Below, piece after piece: positions 15,288 through 23,766 of a DNA stretch of 47,965 nucleotides. The translations under genes were made by a program, and so were the position numbers. The stretch is taken from contig JAQGIP010000084.1 in assembly GCA_028291055.1 (NCBI GenBank), positions 1-47,965 of the forward strand, in the 5' to 3' direction. The number at the start of each line of letters is the position of its first letter. Position 1 is the first letter of the stretch. Below the pieces are notes generated by a model. It saw only the letters and a program-made list of their open reading frames with translations, was not told the origin of the DNA and did no database searches. The DNA comes from Caulobacter sp. GTDB lineage: Bacteria > Pseudomonadota > Alphaproteobacteria > Caulobacterales > Caulobacteraceae.

Positions 15288-17396
15288 ATGCGCTCCATGC
15301 TTCTCGCGGCCGTCGCCGCCGCCTCCGCCGCCCTTGCCTTCTGTGCCCAGGCGGACACTCCCGATCCCAACCAGTGGCTCGAAGACGTCAACGGCCAGGC
15401 GTCGATGGACTGGGTCCATGCCGAGAACGCGGTCACCGTTCCGCGCCTGCAGGGCGACCCCCGCTACAAGGGTTTGCACGATCAGGCCTTCGCCATCCTG
15501 TCGGCCACCGACCGCATCGCCCAGCCCAACTTCATCGGCGATAGCGTCTACAACTTCTGGCAGGACGGCAGCCACGTGCGCGGCGTCTGGCGGCGCACCA
15601 CGGTCGACAGCTACCGCACCGCCAACCCGCAATGGGAGACGGTACTCGACCTCGACGCCCTGGCCGCGAGCGAGCACGCCAACTGGATCTTCAAGGGCGC
15701 CAACTGCCGCGCGCCGGCCTATGACCGCTGCATGGTCCAGCTGTCCAACGGCGGCAAGGACGCGGTCGAGGAGCGTGAATTCGACCTGACGACCAAGAGC
15801 TTCGTGGACGGCGGCTTCCGGCTGCCCGAGAGCAAGCAGAACGTCGCCTGGCTCGACAACGACACCCTGCTGGTCCAGCGCGACTGGGGTCCGGGCACCC
15901 TGACCCGGTCCGGCTACGGCTTCGTGATCAAGTCGATGAAGCGCGGCCAGGCCCTGGCCGACGCCACCGAGGTCTTCCGGGGCAAGGCCGAGGACGTCAG
16001 CGTTTCGCCCCAGGTGCTGCGCGACGGCGACGGCGCCAAGGTGGTGCTGTTCGACCGGGGCCTCGACTTCTTCCATTCCGAACGCTGGATGCTGACGCCC
16101 AAGGGTCCGGTGAAGCTCGACATGCCCCAGAAGGGCAATGTCCGGGGCCTGCTGCACGGCTCGCTGATCATCACCATCGACGAGGACTGGCCCGTCTATG
16201 GCCTGAAGGCCGGCTCGCTGGTCTCGGTGTCGCCGGAGGAACTGGCTCCGGTCGGTCCCGGCGGTTCGGTGGTCATCTCCAAGAACACCAAGCTGATCTT
16301 CGCGCCCACCGCGCGCCAGTCCATCGACCAGGTCACGGTGACCGCCAACCGGGTCACCGCCGCCATCTACGACAACGTCCGCGGCCGGGTGATCACCTTC
16401 GAGGACAAGGGCCAGTGGGGCTGGAAGCAGACCAACCTGCCGGTGATCGACAACGCCGAGGTCAACCTGGTCTCGTCCAGCGACCTGGACGACCGCATCT
16501 TCTATTCGGCGGAAGGTTTCGTCACCCCGACCCAGCTGAAGCTGGCCGACACCGCCACCGGCGCATCCGAGACGGTGAAGACCCTGCCGGCCAAGTTCGA
16601 CGCCGCCAACATGGTGGTCGAACAGTTTGAGGCGACGTCCAAGGACGGGACCAGGATCCCCTACTTCATCGTCCATCCGAAGGGCCAGAAGCTGGACGGC
16701 TCCAACCCCACCCTGCTGCACGCCTACGGCGGCTTCCAGCTGTCGAAGCTGCCCGTCTATGACCCGCTGATCGGCAAGCTGTGGATGGAGCGCGGCGGCA
16801 CATATGTCGTGGCCAACATTCGGGGCGGCGGTGAGTTCGGCCCGGCCTGGCATGAGGCCGCGCTGAAGCAAAACCGCCAGCGCGCCTACGACGACTTCTT
16901 CGCCGTGGCCGAGGACCTGATCGCCCGCAAGGTCACCTCGCCCAGGCGTCTGGGCATCTACGGCCGTTCCAACGGCGGCCTGCTGATGGGCGTGTCGCTG
17001 ACCGAGCGGCCGGACCTGTGGAACGCCGTCGTGGTCGAAAGCCCGCTGATCGACATGCTGCGCTACGACAAGCTGCCGGCCGGCGCCTCCTGGATCGGCG
17101 AATACGGCGACCCGCAAAAGCCCGAGGAAGCCGCCTACATCGCCAAATACAGCCCCTATCAGAACGTGCGGGCCGGCGTGAAATACCCCGAGGCCTATAT
17201 CACCACCTCGACCAAGGACGACCGCGTCCACCCCGGCCACGCCCGCAAGCTGGCGGCCAAGCTCAAGGGCTTGAACGTGCCCTACCTCTTCTATGAAAAC
17301 ACCGACGGCGGCCACGCCAACGGGGCCGACCCTCAGGCCAACGCCCAGCGCTGGGGCATGCACTACGTCTACCTCACTCAAAAACTGATGGATTGA
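15288..17396 (+). CDS. Prolyl oligopeptidase family serine peptidase (S9), copy 1
   Basis: A 702-residue secreted peptidase. The signal peptide covers about residues 1-22 (MRSMLLAAVAAASAALAFCA). A seven-bladed propeller-like region fills the middle and an alpha/beta hydrolase domain the last 260 residues. The catalytic triad is Ser561 in YGRSNGGLLMG, Asp644 in STKDDRVHP and His676 in DGGHANG, the order and spacing of the S9A family. It cleaves short proline-containing peptides in the periplasm or outside the cell. It is the first of two tandem paralogues, with seven bases to the next start. Confidence 0.92.
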   Translation: MRSMLLAAVAAASAALAFCAQADTPDPNQWLEDVNGQASMDWVHAENAVTVPRLQGDPRYKGLHDQAFAILSATDRIAQPNFIGDSVYNFWQDGSHVRGVWRRTTVDSYRTANPQWETVLDLDALAASEHANWIFKGANCRAPAYDRCMVQLSNGGKDAVEEREFDLTTKSFVDGGFRLPESKQNVAWLDNDTLLVQRDWGPGTLTRSGYGFVIKSMKRGQALADATEVFRGKAEDVSVSPQVLRDGDGAKVVLFDRGLDFFHSERWMLTPKGPVKLDMPQKGNVRGLLHGSLIITIDEDWPVYGLKAGSLVSVSPEELAPVGPGGSVVISKNTKLIFAPTARQSIDQVTVTANRVTAAIYDNVRGRVITFEDKGQWGWKQTNLPVIDNAEVNLVSSSDLDDRIFYSAEGFVTPTQLKLADTATGASETVKTLPAKFDAANMVVEQFEATSKDGTRIPYFIVHPKGQKLDGSNPTLLHAYGGFQLSKLPVYDPLIGKLWMERGGTYVVANIRGGGEFGPAWHEAALKQNRQRAYDDFFAVAEDLIARKVTSPRRLGIYGRSNGGLLMGVSLTERPDLWNAVVVESPLIDMLRYDKLPAGASWIGEYGDPQKPEEAAYIAKYSPYQNVRAGVKYPEAYITTSTKDDRVHPGHARKLAAKLKGLNVPYLFYENTDGGHANGADPQANAQRWGMHYVYLTQKLMD

Positions 17397-17403
17397 TCGC
17401 CAT

Positions 17404-19566
17404 ATGCGCAAGCTCGCCCCGAAAGGGATCTGGGTCGCCTCCGCGATCGCCGCCACAGTGACAGCCGCCCTCGTGATGACCGCAAACGCCCAGCCGACCC
17501 CCGCCGCCGCTCCGGCCGTCAGCTCCGATGATCCCTACGCCTATATGGAGGAGATCGAGGGGACCCGCGCGCTGGCCTTCGCCAAGGCGGAGAACGACCG
17601 CACGCTCCCGATCCTGCAGGGCGACGGCCGCTACAACGACCTCTACGGCAAGGCGCTGGCCATCGTCACCGCCAAGGACCGCATCCCGATGGCGGCCTTC
17701 TCCGGCGACGGGACCCTGCGCAACATCTGGCAGGACGCCGACCATGTGCACGGCCTGTGGCGCTCCACGACCCTGGACAGCTACCGCACCGACACGCCGG
17801 TCTGGGACACCATCCTGGACCTGGACGCGCTATCCAAGGCCGAGGGAAAGAACTGGGTGTGGAAGGGCAGCGGCTGCCTGGCGCCCGACGATCACCTGTG
17901 CCTGATCAACCTGTCGGACGGCGGCAAGGACGCCGTGGTGGTGCGCGAGTTCGACACCCGCACCAAGAGCTTCGTCGAGGGCGGCTTCAGCGCGCCGGAC
18001 GGCAAGCAGACGCTCGGCTGGCTCGACAAGGACACTGTCATCATCACCCGCGACTGGGGCAGCGAGGGCGGGGTCTCGACCCTGACCAAGTCCAGCTATC
18101 CCTATGTGTCCAAGATCTGGAAGCGGGGCGCGCCCCTGTCGTCGGCCAAGGAGATCTTCCGCGGCACGCCCGACGACGTCTCGGCCGGCGCCTATGTGCT
18201 GCGCGACGTGAACGGCAAGGCCCAGGCGCTGATCGGCTACCGCGCCACCAGCTTCTTCGAGTCCGAAAGCTGGCTGCTGTCGACCACCGGCGGCGCGCCC
18301 GTGAAGCTGCCCTTCCCTCCAAAGGCCTCGATGCAGGGCCTGATCAAGGGCCAACTGGTCTTCACCCTCGACGAGGACTGGCCCGCCCAGAACCTGAAGA
18401 CGGGTGACATGGCCGCCTTCGACCTGGCCGCGCTGAAGGCCAGCCCCACCGCCGCCAAGGCCACCCTGATCCTGCGCCCCACGGCGCGCCAGGCGATCCA
18501 GGGGGTGTCCAACACCCACGAGCGGATGTTGATCGACCTGTCCGACAATGTGGTCAGCGCGACCTGGGTCTATGAGTTCGGCCCCAAGGGCTGGACGTCG
18601 CGCAAACTGGCCCTGCCGGACAACTCCACGGTGGGCGTGGTCTCCGGCTCGGACCGCGACGAGCGCTTCATGGTCTCCGTGACCGGCTATCTCGCCCCCA
18701 CCACCCTGTGGCTCGGCGATGCGGCCAGCGGCAAGGTGAGCGCGCTGAAGGCCTCGCCGGCCCGGTTCGACGCCTCCAATGACGTGGTCGAACAGTTCGA
18801 GGCCACCAGCACCGACGGGACCAAGATCCCCTACTTCGTCGTGCGCCCGAAGACCCTGAAGTACGACGGGACCGCACCGACCCTGCTCTATGCCTACGGC
18901 GGCTTCCAGGTGTCGCAGACGCCCGGCTATTCCGGCACGGTGGGCAAACTCTGGCTCGAGCGTGGCGGCGTCTATGTGGTCGCCAATATCCGCGGCGGCG
19001 GCGAGTTCGGGCCGAGCTGGCACGAGCAGGGCGTGAAGGCCAACCGCCAGAGGGTCTATGACGACTTCACCGCCGTCTCGCGCGACCTCATTGCGCGCAA
19101 GATCACCAGCCCCCGGCGCCTCGGCATCATGGGCGGTTCCAACGGCGGCCTGCTGATGGGCGTCCAACTGACCCAGCATCCGGAGCTGTACAATGCCATC
19201 GTCATCCAGGTGCCGCTGTTCGACATGATCAACTACACCCACATCGGCGCCGGCGCCTCGTGGGTCGGCGAATACGGCGACCCGGCCATTCCGGCCGAGC
19301 GGGCCTATATCGAGAAGTACAGCCCCTACCAGAACCTGCGCGCCGGCCAGCCCTATCCGGAGGTCTATATCGAGACCTCCACCAAGGATGACCGGGTCCA
19401 CCCCGCCCACGCCCGCAAGGCGGCGGCGAAGCTCAAGGAACTGGGCTACCCCTTCTACTACTATGAGAACATGGAGGGCGGGCACGCCGCCGCCGCCAAC
19501 TTGAACGAGACCGCCAAGCGCGTCGCGCTGGAGTGGACCTACCTGACCCGCAAGCTGATGGACTGA
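17404..19566 (+). CDS. Prolyl oligopeptidase family serine peptidase (S9), copy 2
   Basis: A 720-residue paralogue of the gene before it, matching it along the whole length (for example NGGLLMGV, ANIRGGGEFGPSWHE, YSPYQNLRAG). The signal peptide covers about residues 1-30, ending VMTANAQPTP. The catalytic triad is Ser579 in MGGSNGGLLMG, Asp662 in STKDDRVHP and His694 in EGGHAAA. The nucleophile elbow reads GGS here and GRS in copy 1, and the propeller halves differ more than the catalytic halves, suggesting different peptide preferences. It is co-transcribed with copy 1 and the NTF2-like gene. Confidence 0.92.
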   Translation: MRKLAPKGIWVASAIAATVTAALVMTANAQPTPAAAPAVSSDDPYAYMEEIEGTRALAFAKAENDRTLPILQGDGRYNDLYGKALAIVTAKDRIPMAAFSGDGTLRNIWQDADHVHGLWRSTTLDSYRTDTPVWDTILDLDALSKAEGKNWVWKGSGCLAPDDHLCLINLSDGGKDAVVVREFDTRTKSFVEGGFSAPDGKQTLGWLDKDTVIITRDWGSEGGVSTLTKSSYPYVSKIWKRGAPLSSAKEIFRGTPDDVSAGAYVLRDVNGKAQALIGYRATSFFESESWLLSTTGGAPVKLPFPPKASMQGLIKGQLVFTLDEDWPAQNLKTGDMAAFDLAALKASPTAAKATLILRPTARQAIQGVSNTHERMLIDLSDNVVSATWVYEFGPKGWTSRKLALPDNSTVGVVSGSDRDERFMVSVTGYLAPTTLWLGDAASGKVSALKASPARFDASNDVVEQFEATSTDGTKIPYFVVRPKTLKYDGTAPTLLYAYGGFQVSQTPGYSGTVGKLWLERGGVYVVANIRGGGEFGPSWHEQGVKANRQRVYDDFTAVSRDLIARKITSPRRLGIMGGSNGGLLMGVQLTQHPELYNAIVIQVPLFDMINYTHIGAGASWVGEYGDPAIPAERAYIEKYSPYQNLRAGQPYPEVYIETSTKDDRVHPAHARKAAAKLKELGYPFYYYENMEGGHAAAANLNETAKRVALEWTYLTRKLMD

Positions 19567-19578
19567 TGGACTGATGGA
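19555..19578. repeat. 8-base tandem repeat across the stop/start junction
   Basis: Three perfect copies of CTGATGGA cover the end of peptidase copy 2 and the start of the NTF2-like gene. Each copy carries both a TGA and an ATG, so slippage here would move the start codon by 8 bases without harming either gene. Confidence 0.85.
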
Positions 19579-19948
19579 CGGCGCCGGGACCGAGGCTCGC
19601 CTGCGGGCCCTCTACGAGGCCTTCAACCGGCGCGACATCGAGGCCGCCATCGCCGGCCTGCATCCGGACGTCGACTGGCCCAATGGCCTGGAGGGCGGGC
19701 GCGAGTTCGGCTGGGACGCCGTGCGCGCCTACTGGACGCGCCAGTTCGCGGTGATCGACAGCCAGGTCACGCCGATGAGATTCTCCGCGGAGCCGGCTGG
19801 GCGGACGGTGGTCGAGGTCCGCCAAGTGGTGCGCGACACCGCCGGCGCCCTGATCTCCGACGGGCTGATCGAGCACGTCTACACCTTCGAGGGCGGGCTG
19901 GTGCGCTCGATGGAGATCAGAGGGCGTGCACCGGCAGCGCCGTCGTGA
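19574..19948 (+). CDS. NTF2-like (SnoaL-type) protein
   Basis: A 124-residue single-domain protein with the NTF2-like cone fold pattern: helix (EARLRALYEAFNRRDIEAAI), AGLHPDVDWPNG, then AVRAYWTRQFAVIDSQV and a curved sheet of alternating strands ending YTFEGGLVRSMEI. Such proteins are ligand-binding or small enzymes (isomerases, cyclases). No decisive catalytic set is visible. It follows the peptidase pair by a few bases and is probably co-transcribed. Its last 32 bases overlap the convergent Lrp-type gene. Confidence 0.85.
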   Translation: MDGAGTEARLRALYEAFNRRDIEAAIAGLHPDVDWPNGLEGGREFGWDAVRAYWTRQFAVIDSQVTPMRFSAEPAGRTVVEVRQVVRDTAGALISDGLIEHVYTFEGGLVRSMEIRGRAPAAPS

Positions 19949-20390
19949 ACTTGATCTGCTCCATGGCGAAGGACGAACTCACGTCGGCCAGGGGCGCGGT
20001 GGCGATCAGGCGGCGGTAGAAGCGGTCGTAGGCGGCGATATCCTTGACGATGACCTTGAGCAGATAATCGGTCTCGCCGCTCAGCCGGTAGAACTCCAGC
20101 ACTTCGGGCAGGGCGCCGGCGCCCTTGGCGAAGGCCTCCAGCCATTCCTCGTCGTGGCGGTTGGTGCGGATCGAGACGATGACGATCAGGCCCAGTCCCA
20201 GGGCCTCGCGATCGACCAGGGCCACGCGCTTGAGGATGACGCCGGCGGCTTCCAGACGCTTGATGCGCTTCCAGCAGGGGGTTTGGGACAGGTTGATTTG
20301 GAGGGCTATTTCCGCGATCGAAAGGGTGGCGTCGTCCTGGAGGCAGGCGAGCAGGCGGCGGTCGATGGAGTCGAGAACAATTTTCTCCAT
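19917..20390 (-). CDS. Lrp/AsnC-family transcriptional regulator
   Basis: A 157-residue protein. The N-terminal HTH is DSIDRRLLACLQDDATLSIA with LSQTPCWKRIKRLEAAGVI. A RAM (ligand-binding) domain follows, with YRLSGETDYLLKVIVKDIAA as the typical beta-alpha core. It probably senses an amino acid and may control the divergent small membrane protein gene, whose start lies 108 bases away across an AT-richer gap. Its 3' end overlaps the convergent NTF2-like gene by 32 bases. Confidence 0.94.
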   Translation of the reverse strand: MEKIVLDSIDRRLLACLQDDATLSIAEIALQINLSQTPCWKRIKRLEAAGVILKRVALVDREALGLGLIVIVSIRTNRHDEEWLEAFAKGAGALPEVLEFYRLSGETDYLLKVIVKDIAAYDRFYRRLIATAPLADVSSSFAMEQIKFTTALPVHAL

Positions 20391-20497
20391 ATGTGGATAG
20401 TGGGAGAATATGGTCCTACATGGAAGCGAATTATCGCTGAAGTCGATGCTGTTATTCCCGGAAGAGCAGGCATCATGGGGGTGACAGGAGGACCGCC

Positions 20498-20740
20498 ATG
20501 CTTGACGTCTTTACCCGCCATCCGCGTTCGGTCGATGAGACCTATGGCGAGCATTTCGCGCATGCGGCCAGTTTCGGCCTGCCGATGATCGCGGCCGGGT
20601 TCGCCTGCCTGATCCACGGCCTGCTGCCCTTCGCCTTCGTGACCACCGGCAGCCGCTGCGTCGCCAAGCTCTATGGCCGCATGACCGGCCGCGCCGTGCC
20701 GCAGGTCGGCTACGGCGAGTGGGAAGGGGCGGGGGTCTAA
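20498..20740 (+). CDS. Small membrane protein, DUF6356-like
   Basis: An 80-residue protein beginning MLDVFTRHPRSVDETYGEHF, with one or two membrane segments (about residues 27-50, LPMIAAGFACLIHGLLPFAF) and the motif TTGSRCVAKLYGRM. This arrangement (FxRHPxSVxETYxEHFxHA, then a hydrophobic helix, then TGSR) fits the DUF6356 family of alphaproteobacterial membrane proteins. The function is not established. The start follows an AGGAGG ribosome-binding site. It is divergent from the Lrp/AsnC gene, which may regulate it. Confidence 0.75.
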   Translation: MLDVFTRHPRSVDETYGEHFAHAASFGLPMIAAGFACLIHGLLPFAFVTTGSRCVAKLYGRMTGRAVPQVGYGEWEGAGV

Positions 20741-20747
20741 AAGGCAT

Positions 20748-20959
20748 CCTCCCCAGGCGAGCCTGCAGCGAGCCGGCAGGGGTGGTGGCGCGAAGCGCCG
20801 GAGGGGCTTACCGACTCCGACGACTATTCGCGTTCTGGCGCCGACGTTGGTGACGGCATTGGCCCAGGCGCCAGAACACGCCCACCCTTTGACTCGGTAA
20901 GCCCCTCCCCGCCTTCGGCGGACCTCCCCCGCCGGGTCGCTTGGGCGACCCTGGGGAGG
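20748..20959. repeat. Nested long inverted repeat (MITE- or REP-like element)
   Basis: About 212 bases fold onto themselves. The outer arms are CCTCCCCAGG (20748-20757) and CCTGGGGAGG (20950-20959). The middle arms are GAGGGGCTTACCGA (20801-20814) and TCGGTAAGCCCCTC (20894-20907). The inner arms are GTTCTGGCGCC (20832-20842) and GGCGCCAGAAC (20867-20877). There is no coding sequence inside. It lies between convergent genes and may also end their transcription. Whether it recurs in the genome cannot be seen from one window. Confidence 0.7.
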
Positions 20960-20969
20960 ACGGCTGCAT

Positions 20970-22763
20970 CTACTTCCGCGCCTTCTCCGTCGCGATCCAG
21001 GCGTCGATGCGTTCTTCCAGCAGGTCCAGCGGCAGGGGGCCGGCCAGCAGCACCGCGTCGTGGAAGCGGCGGATGTCGAACTTCGGACCCAGCGCGGCCT
21101 CGGCCTTGTGGCGCAGGGACCAGAGCTTGATCTCGCCGATCTTGTAGGCGTCGGCCTGGCCCGGCCAGGAGATGTAGCGGGCCAGCTCGACCTCGATGTT
21201 CTTGGGGCTGAGCGCGGTGTTGTCGGTGAAGCAGGCGCGCGCCTCCTCCAGGCTCCAGCCCAGCCAGTGGATGCCGGTGTCGGCGACCAGGCGGCAGGCG
21301 CGCCACATCTCGTAGCTGAGCCGTCCGAACCGCTCATAGGGGTCGCGGTAGATGCCCATCTCCACGCCCAGCTTCTCGGAATAGAGGCCCCAGCCCTCGG
21401 TGAAGGCGGTCATGTTGGCGTTGCGGCGGAAGGCCGGCACGCCGACCAGCTCCTGGCCCAGCGCGATCTGCAGGTGGTGGCCGGGGACGGCCTCATGGAG
21501 GGTCAGCGAGGGCAGCTCATAGAGGGCGCGCTGGTCCAGATGGCTGGTGTTGACCATGTAGCCGCCGGCGATGCCCAGCGCCGGGCTGCCGCCGAAGTAG
21601 CGGCCGGTGGTATAGCCGTCCTCGATGTCGGCGGGCACGGGGCGCACGCCGTAGGTCAGGCGCGGCAGGGTGGCGAAATAGTGGGGCAGCTTGTCGTCGA
21701 TCCGCTTGGCGATCTCCGAGGCCTTCTCCAGCAGCTCCTGACGCGACTTGGCGTAGAACTTCGGGTCGGTGCGCAGATAGGCCAGGAACTCGGGGAAGGT
21801 CCCTTTGAAGCCGGTCTCGGCGATGGTGGCGTCCATCTCGGCGCGGATGCGCGCGACCTCCTTCAGGCCCAGCGCATGGACCTCGTCCGGGGTGATGTCG
21901 GTGGTGGTGTAGCGGCGCACCAGCCAGCTGTAGTAGGCGCGCCCGTTGGGCAGGGTGGAGGCGCCCAGCTGGGGCCGGGCCTTGGGCAGGTATTCGGTTT
22001 CCAGGAAGGTGACGAACCCCCGCTGGGCCGGGCGGACCTTGGCGCGGATGACCTCCAGGGCGCGGGCCTTCAGGGCGACCTGGTCCGCGGCGGAGATCGT
22101 CGCGGGCATGGACGCGAAGGGGCCCATCAGCACGTCGGACTCGAGCGGGGCGTCGGCCTGGCGCCTGGCCTGGGCGATCACCTGTTCGACGGTGATCTTG
22201 GGTTGGGTGAAGCCGGTGGTGATCCCGCGCCGGGCGTTGTCGATGTTGTCGGCGTAGTATTTCGGGATGGCCTGAAGCCGCGTGATCCAGGCCTCGCCGT
22301 CGGCCTTGGTGTCGATCTGGGTCCCGCTGGCCACGTAGCCCATGGTGGCGTTGAAGCCGCCGTCGCTGTTGAAGGGCATGCGGCCCTCGTCGAAGGCATA
22401 GCTCTGCAGATCGACGTCCAGCACCCGCAGCAGGAAGGACCGGTTCAGCCGGCCCTCGGCGGTCAGGGCCTTGGGATCGATGCGCGTAAGTTCCGTCTTG
22501 AACACCTTCAGCCGGGCCTCGCGACGGTGGTCGGCGGCGAGGGTGACGTCGGGCATTTTCGAGCGCGCCGAGCGGTCGCCTTCGCCCTCGGCGGAGAAGG
22601 GGTCCTCGCTGAGCACCCAGGCGTCATAGGCCTTTACGATCCCATCCAGGGCCGCCTGGGGCGAGCGGGCGGCGACGGCGTGGGGTTTGGCGTGGGCGGC
22701 GGCCACCCCCAGCATCACCGGCGCGGCGGAGAGCATCAGGACGAGGGCGAGGGACTTGAACAT
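20970..22763 (-). CDS. DUF885 family secreted metallopeptidase-like protein
   Basis: A 597-residue protein with a signal peptide (MFKSLALVLMLSAAPVMLGV, cleavage near AHA-KPHA). The DUF885 core includes the zinc-binding HEAVPGHHLQ and, downstream, the third-ligand region MTAFTEGWGLYSEKLG, an arrangement related to M32 carboxypeptidases. YTTGRYFGGSPALGIAGGYM and the long helical N-terminal part match family members of about 580-620 residues. It probably degrades peptides in the periplasm; the substrate is unknown. ATG 22763 is chosen because it opens the signal peptide. Confidence 0.9.
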   Translation of the reverse strand: MFKSLALVLMLSAAPVMLGVAAAHAKPHAVAARSPQAALDGIVKAYDAWVLSEDPFSAEGEGDRSARSKMPDVTLAADHRREARLKVFKTELTRIDPKALTAEGRLNRSFLLRVLDVDLQSYAFDEGRMPFNSDGGFNATMGYVASGTQIDTKADGEAWITRLQAIPKYYADNIDNARRGITTGFTQPKITVEQVIAQARRQADAPLESDVLMGPFASMPATISAADQVALKARALEVIRAKVRPAQRGFVTFLETEYLPKARPQLGASTLPNGRAYYSWLVRRYTTTDITPDEVHALGLKEVARIRAEMDATIAETGFKGTFPEFLAYLRTDPKFYAKSRQELLEKASEIAKRIDDKLPHYFATLPRLTYGVRPVPADIEDGYTTGRYFGGSPALGIAGGYMVNTSHLDQRALYELPSLTLHEAVPGHHLQIALGQELVGVPAFRRNANMTAFTEGWGLYSEKLGVEMGIYRDPYERFGRLSYEMWRACRLVADTGIHWLGWSLEEARACFTDNTALSPKNIEVELARYISWPGQADAYKIGEIKLWSLRHKAEAALGPKFDIRRFHDAVLLAGPLPLDLLEERIDAWIATEKARK

Positions 22764-22888
22764 GGGGGCGACTTCCTGGGCGACTTGAATGCAAGCTGGC
22801 GCAGGGCGAGCTTGGCCGCAAGCGGGGCCGGGGGGGCGCGACACTTTACGGTCATGTGTTGGTGAGGGGTGGGGTCTAGGGTGGCGCC

Positions 22889-23119
22889 ATGACTCAGTTC
22901 CAGATGCGTATGCGTGCTTCCAGATTGCTGCTGATCGGCGTGGGTCTGGCGCTATCGGTTGGATTGCAGGGCTGTATGGCCGCGGCCGTCGCGGGTGCGG
23001 CGGTGGGGGTCACGGGCGCGGTGGTCGGCACCACGGTCAAGGCCGGCGGGGCGGTGGTTCACGTAGCCACGGGCGGCAAGCACAAGCACAAGAAGAAGCA
23101 TCACGACCGCGACGACTAG
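22889..23119 (+). CDS. Small glycine-zipper lipoprotein with His/Lys tail
   Basis: A 76-residue lipoprotein. The signal peptide ends in lipobox LQGC, with Cys29 the predicted lipidated residue. A glycine-zipper-like hydrophobic stretch follows (AAVAGAAVGVTGAVVGTTVK). The tail is very basic and histidine-rich (GKHKHKKKHHDRDD) and could bind metal or polyanions. It is probably anchored in the outer membrane. A large inverted repeat begins at its stop codon. The family role is unknown. Confidence 0.8.
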   Translation: MTQFQMRMRASRLLLIGVGLALSVGLQGCMAAAVAGAAVGVTGAVVGTTVKAGGAVVHVATGGKHKHKKKHHDRDD

Positions 23120-23192
23120 TGTGCTGGTTTTGAAGTTCGCCTCATTCTTGGGTCAAGCGCGGCAGCGAACTTCAAAGCCAAAAAGCACACTA
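23117..23192. repeat. 76-base inverted repeat after the lipoprotein gene
   Basis: TAGTGTGCT at 23117-23125 pairs with AGCACACTA at 23184-23192, and inside it TTTGAAGTTCGC (23129-23140) pairs with GCGAACTTCAAA (23165-23176). The left end contains the lipoprotein stop codon. It may be a terminator or a very small palindromic mobile remnant. Confidence 0.7.
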
Positions 23193-23206
23193 GAAACTTA
23201 TAGTTA

Positions 23207-23229
23207 CCTAGTGTCCTCGGGACACTAGG
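23207..23229. terminator. Perfect hairpin over the trmL stop codon
   Basis: CCTAGTGTCC, a TCG loop, then GGACACTAGG: a 10-bp perfect stem that includes the trmL stop at 23225-23227. It shares CTAGTGT with the outer arm of the neighbouring inverted repeat. It is probably a terminator for one or both convergent genes, without a T-run. Confidence 0.55.
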
Positions 23230-23677
23230 CGGTCAGGCCGCCGGTCTGGCGCAGGGCTTCGAAGAGGCCGATGCCGGAGCTGATCGACAGGTTCAGCGAG
23301 CGGGCCTCGGGCCGCAGCGGGATGACCACGCGCGCCTGGGCGGCGGCGTGGACGTGGTCCGGCGCGCCGGTGTTTTCGTTGCCGAACAGCAGGACGTCGT
23401 CGGGCTGGAAGGCGAAGGCGCTCAACGGCGTCGCGCCCTTGGTGGTGAAGAGCACGAGGCGGCCTTTGGGGCGGTCGCGCTGGAAGGTCTCCCAGTCGGC
23501 GTGGCGGGTCATGTGGGTCAAGGGCCCGTAGTCCAGGGCGGCGCGCTTCATGGCGGTGTCGTCGAAGGTGAAGGTCACCGGCTCGATCACATGCAGGCCG
23601 ACGCCGAAACAGGCCGACAGGCGGATGCAGGAACCGACGTTCTGGGGGATGGCGGGGCTGAAGAGGGCCAGGTGCAT
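23225..23677 (-). CDS. trmL: tRNA (cytidine/uridine-34-2'-O)-methyltransferase TrmL
   Basis: A 150-residue SPOUT methyltransferase. The three family motifs are visible: PQNVGSCIRLSACFG near residue 10, LFGNENTGAP in the middle, and IPLRPEARSLNLSISSGIGL near the end, which form the SAM-binding trefoil knot. TrmL methylates the ribose of the wobble base in tRNA-Leu isoacceptors. Length is normal for TrmL. It diverges from the permease gene, with about 90 bases between them, and its stop lies inside a hairpin. Confidence 0.93.
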   Translation of the reverse strand: MHLALFSPAIPQNVGSCIRLSACFGVGLHVIEPVTFTFDDTAMKRAALDYGPLTHMTRHADWETFQRDRPKGRLVLFTTKGATPLSAFAFQPDDVLLFGNENTGAPDHVHAAAQARVVIPLRPEARSLNLSISSGIGLFEALRQTGGLTA

Positions 23678-23766
23678 TCCGCGATTCTAATAGCTCCGGC
23701 GAGGGGGCTTGGCGAACCCCGCCGATGCGGGCCATGGTCGCCCCTGAATTACCGGGGGAATGTGGA

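Noticed and set aside
15273..17456. 727-codon open frame on the minus strand
   Set aside because: Antisense shadow of the first prolyl oligopeptidase, which has a complete triad and signal peptide.
21060..22865. 601-codon open frame on the plus strand
   Set aside because: Antisense shadow of the DUF885 gene; its product lacks any recognisable motif.
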